This document shows positions 35,406-40,184 of a stretch of 40,184 nucleotides of DNA, piece by piece. The translations under genes were made by a program, and so were the position numbers. Location of the stretch: positions 1 through 40,184 of the forward strand of contig BEIG01000019.1 of NCBI GenBank assembly GCA_002898795.1, in the 5' to 3' direction. Each line of letters opens with the position of its first letter. Within the stretch, counting starts at the first letter, position 1. The DNA is from a bacterium HR30 (lineage in GTDB: Bacteria > Desulfobacterota > Binatia > HRBIN30). The notes beneath the pieces were generated by a model, which saw only the letters and a program-made list of their open reading frames with translations, was not told the DNA's origin and ran no database searches.

Positions 35406-35850
35406 ACCCGTGTAGTTTTGCCCGTCTCGTTTTGCGCCCCACGTCGGCACAGAACGCGTCGCCGGGGAGAGAGTGACCTTCATCACCTCAGGTCCGCGCT
35501 TTGTCGAAACAAGAGCTTTCGTGGGGGAACGAAAAAACGAGTGGCACTGTCGAGCGACAAATTGTCGTCTGGTCCGCGTGGTCCCACCCGCCCACGCCGT
35601 GCCTCCCTGCCCAGCTCGCCCCAGCTCAGCACGCTCTCGTCATTTCACGGACCCGCCCGCGAACATGTTGTACTAGGGCGGGAGCCGAGACGGAGCGCGA
35701 GGACTTAGGCAGCTTCCCAAACGATTCGCTCCCTAACGTCGGGACAGAAGCGATTACCATCGCCTGCCTTAGTCACGAGCTCCCCCGGCCTACCCACAGG
35801 CGGCTAGGCCCACATCGTTTCTCGGCCGACGATCCACCGCCCGCCCCCTT
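35406..35850. other. Gene-free tract between convergent genes
   Basis: 445 bases. Short frames only, none with a ribosome site or protein-like composition. No strong hairpin seen. Confidence 0.5.
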
Positions 35851-36651
35851 TTATTCTGGGAGATGGGCGTAGACGTAGCCCAATTTCCCGCCAGGGTCAC
35901 CCTCCTGTTGTACCCGGAACCCAATGCTCTGCAGCCTTTCAACGAGTTCCTGCGGCGAATGCCCTGGTACCGCGTGCCACTCGATCGCCATTCGGCGTAC
36001 GCGCCGCAACACCGATTCCGAAGCGGTCAGTACAATGTCGTACTCCGCGCCCTCGCAATCGATTTTCAGCAAATCGCATCGCTCGATGGAGTTTCGCGTG
36101 AAGATCTGCTCCAACGTTGTGCAACGCACCCAGATCGTCTGTTCGTCGCTGGTGGTAGCGGGAACCAATCGGTTCAACACCTCTGCACGGGTCAGTGCTA
36201 GCCGTTGTTCACCCTCACGAGCTGCAACCGCAAGCGGGAACACCTGCACTCGCCCGGCAAGCTCGCTGGCGCGAGCGTTTTGCCACAGATCCGCAGCCGC
36301 TACCGGGCTAGGCTCAAAGCAGTACACCACACGCGGCCTAAACTCTTTTGCCACGTACAAAGCGAACACTCCCACGTTCGCCCCAATGTCCAGCACTGTC
36401 GCTTCCGGCTGAAGAGGTGGCCGGCGAACCCGGTAGCAGTCGTGCCGCCAAACCTCATTGTACAACCCCATCAATGGCACACTGCCGTGAGCACGGAACT
36501 CCACGCCATTTCGCAACACCAAGCGCTGGACATCCCCGTCGACCCAGTAGGCCCGAAACACATCGGTCCAATTGACAACCTCCCATGCGTATCGAAGCGC
36601 CCGGAGCGCCTTGAGGGGACGGACCTTCCTGATCGGCATAGGAACGTCCAT
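35851..36651 (-). CDS. FkbM-family SAM-dependent methyltransferase
   Basis: 266 residues. SAM-binding motif I VLDIGANVGVF (87-97), acidic CFEPSP (111-116), and the family-typical KIDCEGAEYDIV (196-207). These are the signature of FkbM methyltransferases, which O-methylate sugars or polyketide-type groups. ATG at 36651 has AGGA 5 bases before it; GTG at 36666 is an alternative start with AAAGG. The N-terminal 60 residues (MDVPMPIRKVRPLKALRAL) are basic and unlike the core. No glycosyltransferase is next to it, so its substrate is not clear. Confidence 0.92.
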   Translation of the reverse strand: MDVPMPIRKVRPLKALRALRYAWEVVNWTDVFRAYWVDGDVQRLVLRNGVEFRAHGSVPLMGLYNEVWRHDCYRVRRPPLQPEATVLDIGANVGVFALYVAKEFRPRVVYCFEPSPVAAADLWQNARASELAGRVQVFPLAVAAREGEQRLALTRAEVLNRLVPATTSDEQTIWVRCTTLEQIFTRNSIERCDLLKIDCEGAEYDIVLTASESVLRRVRRMAIEWHAVPGHSPQELVERLQSIGFRVQQEGDPGGKLGYVYAHLPE

Positions 36652-36901
36652 ACTCGTCCTGTCCACCCTTTGCTACTGCCGGAGAGTGAAAGGCCTGCCA
36701 GCGCAAGGGTGTGGCCACACGCGCCCCCAACTTGGACTTTCCGTTGAACTGGCAAGTCTCCCGCAGGAAAACCTTCCCTCGCTCACAGTTACGACCTCGA
36801 CCTCACGTGAAAACTTCGCCCGATCACCTGGCAAAAGTGGTCGGCCGCGTTATCCACTTTCGGGCCTGCTCGCCAGATGCGCGGAAGCGTAACGCAATGC
36901 A

Positions 36902-36929
36902 TTGACACTTATGACGCAGAGCGTTAAAA
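36902..36929 (+). promoter_or_regulatory. Candidate sigma-70-like promoter of the phasin-like gene
   Basis: A perfect TTGACA (36902-36907), then a 16-base spacer to TTAAAA (36924-36929), about 20 bases before the ATG at 36951. The -10 matches the consensus only in part, and the leader would be short. Confidence 0.35.
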
Positions 36930-36950
36930 GGTGGCGCGGGAGGACGGTCC

Positions 36951-37457
36951 ATGGCAACGAAAGCGGCAGTCAAGCGGGCACCACAGCACGGCCAAGGGTG
37001 GATCGCCGAGGCGAGCACGATCGTGCGCCGCGTGCAATCGGGGATAAGCTTGGGCGACGAGGCTCTTCGCGCCTGGAAGACATTTCGCGAACGATGGCAG
37101 CGGCTTGCCACGGGGCTTCGGCGTGAAAGTGCGGCTTTTTCTCGTGATGTGCAAAAAGAGCTTCGCCGGCGGGTCCGAGACGTTCGAGCTCAAACCCAGC
37201 CGTGGCTACAGCCGTTGGAAAAAAACGCACAGCGAGCGATCGTGGCCTTGCGCAAGCGCACGGAGGAACTAGAGAAAGCCGCGCGTCGCGGAGCGCATCG
37301 GATCTTGGTCGATCAACTCGAGGTGGCCCCGCGTAAAGAGGTAGAGCAGCTACGGCGTCGGCTTTCCGAGTTGGAAAAACAGCTCAGCCGGCTTGCGAAG
37401 CCGCGAAAGGAAAAGGCGCTGCGCGCGGTACCGACGAACATTCCGCCAGCAGCGTAA
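36951..37457 (+). CDS. Phasin-like coiled-coil protein
   Basis: 168 residues, no signal peptide. Almost wholly helical with heptads (RKEVEQLRRRLSELEKQLSRL, about 128-149), many Lys/Arg/Glu, and a basic N-terminus (MATKAAVKRAPQ). This matches phasin-type (PhaF/PhaP) granule-surface proteins and similar DUF-type coiled coils. GGGAGG precedes the ATG. There is no PHA synthase or depolymerase in the window, so a role in polyester granules is only inferred. A DNA- or RNA-associated coiled coil is the other option. Confidence 0.8.
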   Translation: MATKAAVKRAPQHGQGWIAEASTIVRRVQSGISLGDEALRAWKTFRERWQRLATGLRRESAAFSRDVQKELRRRVRDVRAQTQPWLQPLEKNAQRAIVALRKRTEELEKAARRGAHRILVDQLEVAPRKEVEQLRRRLSELEKQLSRLAKPRKEKALRAVPTNIPPAA

Positions 37458-37491
37458 GAGCTTCCTGGCCCCTCCCTTCCCTCCCGACCCC

Positions 37492-37540
37492 GCACGAGGG
37501 GGGTGGTTCCGCACGACCCCTCGGGCCATTCCCCTCGTGC
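37492..37540. terminator. 10-bp inverted repeat between convergent genes
   Basis: GCACGAGGGG (37492-37501) and CCCCTCGTGC (37531-37540), 29-base spacer, lying between the phasin-like stop and the HyuB stop. Perfect arms; no T-run. Probably a shared stop or folding element. Confidence 0.45.
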
Positions 37541-37543
37541 TCC

Positions 37544-39160
37544 CTACCCTTGAGATTTTCCCCAGCCTCCGCCTCCGGGGGTCTCTATACGGAGGCGATC
37601 GCCAACACCCAGCATCACGCTCGCCTTTGCGGGAAGAAGTCGCTCGCCGTCTCGCCCTTTCTGGGCATGCCGGCGTAACCAGTTCCGGCCGCGTCGCGCT
37701 GCGCCGCCGCCCCACAGTCCCCAAGGCGGGTGGCGCCGTCTTTCCGTGAGAATAGAAGCGGTAACGGGCGCTAGCGCTTCGATCTCTCGCACGATGCCGT
37801 CGCCGCCGGGATGGCGCCCTTTCCCACCCGAACGCCGCCGAATGGAGTAACGGGTCACCCGCAAAGGAAACTGCGCCTCTACGGCCTCGATGGGGGTGTT
37901 CATGGTGTTGGTCATGTGGGTGTGCACGCCAGAAGCTCCCGGCAGGTGGGGCCCGCCGCCGGCGCCCCCACCAATCGTCTCGTAGTACGCGAACTGCGTG
38001 TTCGGACCTGGCACCACCCCTCCGATTGCAAGGTTATTCATTGACCCGCAGCTTGCCGCCGGTACGGTGTCAGGCGCGGCTCGAGCGAGCGCCCGCAAGA
38101 TTGTGTCCACAATCCGTTGCGAGGTCTCGACGTTTCCCGCCGCAACGGCGGCGGGAAATGTTGCATTGACCACGGTTCCTTCGGGGGCCAGAAGCCGCAC
38201 CGGGCGCATGAGCCCCGCGTTCGCGGGGATCTCTCCCCGTGCCAGCAACTGAAGGCAATACAGTGCAGCGGCCCAGGTTATCGCCAGGTTGGCATTCACG
38301 CCCCCACGAGTCTGCGGCGCCGAACCAGAAAAGTCGAACGTGATCGAATCTCCCCTCACGATGACCGCCACACAAATGCGTAGATCAACATTGCCCATTC
38401 CGTCATCGTCCAGGAAATCACGAGCGCGATACACGCCATCGGGCAAGCTCTGCAGCACGGAGCGCAAGCGCCGCTCCGAGTAGTCCTGCAATGCCGCCAT
38501 TGCGGAGCGGAGGCGTGCCATGCCCACAGCCGATGCGAGCTCCCGAAGGCGCACTGCACCAATCCGTAAAGCTGCGAGCTGGGCAAAGACATCGCCTCGA
38601 CGCTCGTGCGCCACCCTCGTGTTCGCTTCGAACAAGGTCAAGATGTCCTCGCACAGGCGGCCAGCGCGAACGAGGTGGACCGGAGGCAGGCGCAAGCCTT
38701 CCTGGTAGATTTCCTGCGCCAAGCCCATGGATCCAGGAAAGTTGCCACCCATATCTGCGTGGTGCGCGCGCGCCGCTACGAACCCTAGGGGCAGTCTACC
38801 GCGCGGGAGATACACCGGTGCCACCAAGGTCACGTCGGGCAGATGCGTTCCCCCGGCGAAGGGATCGTTGAGTAGGATCACGTCACCCCGTCCAGGCTTG
38901 CGGCGGGCAAGAGCAGCCTCGACCGCGAGCTGCATCGAGCCCACGTGCACGGGAATATGGGCAGCCTGAGCAACGAGTTGGCCCCTCGCGTCGAACACGG
39001 CACAGGAATAGTCGCGCCGCTCCTTTACGTTGGCAGAGAAGCCGCTGCGCCGGAGCACAACCCCCATTTCTTCTGCGACCGCAGCCAGACGGTGACGAAA
39101 GACTTCGATCTCGAAGGGGTCCAATTCCCCCCTTGGCGTTTGGCGCACCCGTGACACCAC
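37544..39160 (-). CDS. hyuB: Hydantoinase B/oxoprolinase family protein, unpaired
   Basis: About 538 residues. The family (PF02538) runs DPFEIEVFRHRLAAVAEEMG, RRDYSCAVFD, LVAQAAHIPVHVGSM, NDPFAGGTHLPDV, FDFSGSAPQTRGGVN, and ends TPGGGGWG. HyuB proteins normally act with HyuA (hydantoin, N-methylhydantoin or acetone-type ligase chemistry), which is absent on either side here: the downstream gene is convergent and the upstream gene divergent. The start is open: the TTG at 39205, GTG 39160 (AAAGG upstream), GTG 39148 and a TTG at 39124 directly before the DPFE start all fit. I chose 39160. Confidence 0.92.
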   Translation of the reverse strand: MVSRVRQTPRGELDPFEIEVFRHRLAAVAEEMGVVLRRSGFSANVKERRDYSCAVFDARGQLVAQAAHIPVHVGSMQLAVEAALARRKPGRGDVILLNDPFAGGTHLPDVTLVAPVYLPRGRLPLGFVAARAHHADMGGNFPGSMGLAQEIYQEGLRLPPVHLVRAGRLCEDILTLFEANTRVAHERRGDVFAQLAALRIGAVRLRELASAVGMARLRSAMAALQDYSERRLRSVLQSLPDGVYRARDFLDDDGMGNVDLRICVAVIVRGDSITFDFSGSAPQTRGGVNANLAITWAAALYCLQLLARGEIPANAGLMRPVRLLAPEGTVVNATFPAAVAAGNVETSQRIVDTILRALARAAPDTVPAASCGSMNNLAIGGVVPGPNTQFAYYETIGGGAGGGPHLPGASGVHTHMTNTMNTPIEAVEAQFPLRVTRYSIRRRSGGKGRHPGGDGIVREIEALAPVTASILTERRRHPPWGLWGGGAARRGRNWLRRHAQKGRDGERLLPAKASVMLGVGDRLRIETPGGGGWGKSQG

Positions 39161-39240
39161 GCGGCTTGTACCTTTGCGTAACCTACCCTGCAAACTCCCC
39201 CGCAAGTAGGATATGTTCTCAAAAGCTGGAAGAGGGAGCC

Positions 39241-40184
39241 ATGTTCAAGCTGCGCCGCGTCGGTGTTGACACACTGAGTGAGCACGTCGTGTTCATTCAC
39301 GAACAAGCTGTGGTGGACGGAAACTTAGGGTTTCGCCCGTTGGACCGTGTCCGGGTTTGGGGACACGACCCTGGAACCGAAAAGACTCACGAGATCATCG
39401 GCGTGCTGAACTTCTGCACGAATCAACTCGTGAAATCTGACGAAATTGGGCTCTCGGAGATTGCTTTCCGCGACCTCGGTTTGCCTGAAGGGACTTCGGT
39501 TGCGGCAACCCATGCTCCAGCACCGAAAAGTGTCGACTTGGTACGAAGCAAGCTGTGGGGGAATCCCCTAGACGAGTCATCGTTCACCGAGATTCTGCGC
39601 GACGTCGTCGAGCACCGTTACTCGAAAGTCGAGCTCTCGATGTTCGTTCTGGCTTGTGCGTTACGACCCATGCAGCTCGACGAACTGGTGGCGCTCACGA
39701 AAAGTATGATCTGCACCGGCACCGCGTTGAAGTTTTCTCACGCGCCCATTGCCGACAAGCACTGTATCGGTGGGATTCCTGGCAACCGCACGACCATGAT
39801 CGTAGTCCCCATTCTTGCCGCGCTTGGTCTCACCGTGCCAAAAACCTCGTCCCGGGCAATTACCAGCCCCGCAGGTACTGCCGATACCATGGCTGTGCTT
39901 GCCAACGTGGCCTTCGACCCGCCGGAGCTTTACCGCATCATCGAACGCGCCGGAGCTTGTATCGCCTGGGGTGGAGCACTCGGTCTTGCTCCGGCTGACG
40001 ACATTCTCATCACGGTCGAGCGGCCCATGGAAATCGACACGGAAGCCCAAATGGTGGCATCAATCCTGTCGAAGAAGAAAACTGCGGGGGCAACACATGT
40101 GCTTATAGACATTCCGGTGGGGCCCAGCGCGAAAGTGCGCAATCTTGAACATGCCCAGCGGCTTGCATCGCTCTTTCAAGCCGT
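39241..40184 (+). CDS. AMP/thymidine phosphorylase, archaeal-type family, N-terminal part
   Basis: Open from the ATG at 39241 (AGAGGGAG before it) to the window edge, 314 codons without a stop; the whole protein should be near 500 residues. The first 85 or so residues (MFKLRRVGVDTLSEH) match the extra N-terminal domain of AMP phosphorylase. The core has KHCIGGIPGNRTTMIVVPI and KTSSRAITSPAGTADTM, the phosphate and nucleobase sites. Archaeal members phosphorolyse AMP, CMP or UMP to ribose 1,5-bisphosphate, feeding the type III RubisCO route; bacterial ones are often annotated as thymidine phosphorylase. Divergent from the HyuB gene. Confidence 0.9.
   Translation, partial: MFKLRRVGVDTLSEHVVFIHEQAVVDGNLGFRPLDRVRVWGHDPGTEKTHEIIGVLNFCTNQLVKSDEIGLSEIAFRDLGLPEGTSVAATHAPAPKSVDLVRSKLWGNPLDESSFTEILRDVVEHRYSKVELSMFVLACALRPMQLDELVALTKSMICTGTALKFSHAPIADKHCIGGIPGNRTTMIVVPILAALGLTVPKTSSRAITSPAGTADTMAVLANVAFDPPELYRIIERAGACIAWGGALGLAPADDILITVERPMEIDTEAQMVASILSKKKTAGATHVLIDIPVGPSAKVRNLEHAQRLASLFQA

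Overview
The window is GC-rich DNA (about 60% by eye) from a Gram-negative bacterium. It carries outer-membrane and periplasm-type proteins, two lipobox proteins, Tat signals, c-type cytochromes, a DsbD and an ECF sigma factor. A secreted YncE/cytochrome protein on a Thr-Pro stalk, a lone HyuB, a P450 and a giant DUF11 protein together suggest an uncultured deltaproteobacterial or Binatota-like lineage. That placement is inference; there is no rRNA in the window. No transposase, integrase, phage gene or CRISPR array was seen.

Layout. 1-2215: the start of a probable outer-membrane protein (minus, running off the left edge), divergent from a DsbD thiol:disulfide transporter. 2212-5368: a lipoprotein, divergent from an orphan membrane histidine kinase. 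5412-9122: two secreted enzymes on the minus strand, a matrixin-like metalloprotease and a Tat-exported lipoprotein of the phospholipase C/acid phosphatase family. 9394-14162: a compact minus-strand run of ECF sigma factor, anti-sigma factor, di-heme cytochrome c peroxidase, Tat-exported metallophosphoesterase, mono-heme cytochrome c and a small Spy/CpxP-like protein. 14588-18415 (plus, divergent from that run): a beta-propeller/di-heme protein with a Thr-Pro stalk. 18502-20798: a P450 and a UbiA-family prenyltransferase. 21206-21279: tRNA-Val(CAC), then about 1.9 kb without a recognisable gene. 23212-32475: a secreted protein of about 3,087 residues built from roughly 18 DUF11-like modules. 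32750-39160: a membrane-anchored alkaline-phosphatase-superfamily enzyme, a small membrane protein, an FkbM methyltransferase, a phasin-like protein and a lone HyuB. 39241 to the end: the start of an AMP/thymidine phosphorylase of the archaeal type.

The most unusual point is the sigma/anti-sigma operon. The anti-sigma factor has the usual cytoplasmic zinc-binding N-terminus and one membrane helix, but its periplasmic tail ends in a CxxCH c-type heme motif. It is encoded with a di-heme peroxidase, a mono-heme cytochrome c and Tat-exported and periplasmic proteins. A separate di-heme propeller protein is divergently transcribed. I infer a heme-based extracytoplasmic redox or peroxide sensing circuit that controls its own periplasmic heme enzymes. 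The second point of interest is the giant DUF11 protein, most of whose modules have a Lys near entry and an Asn near exit, as in self-crosslinking (isopeptide) adhesin domains.
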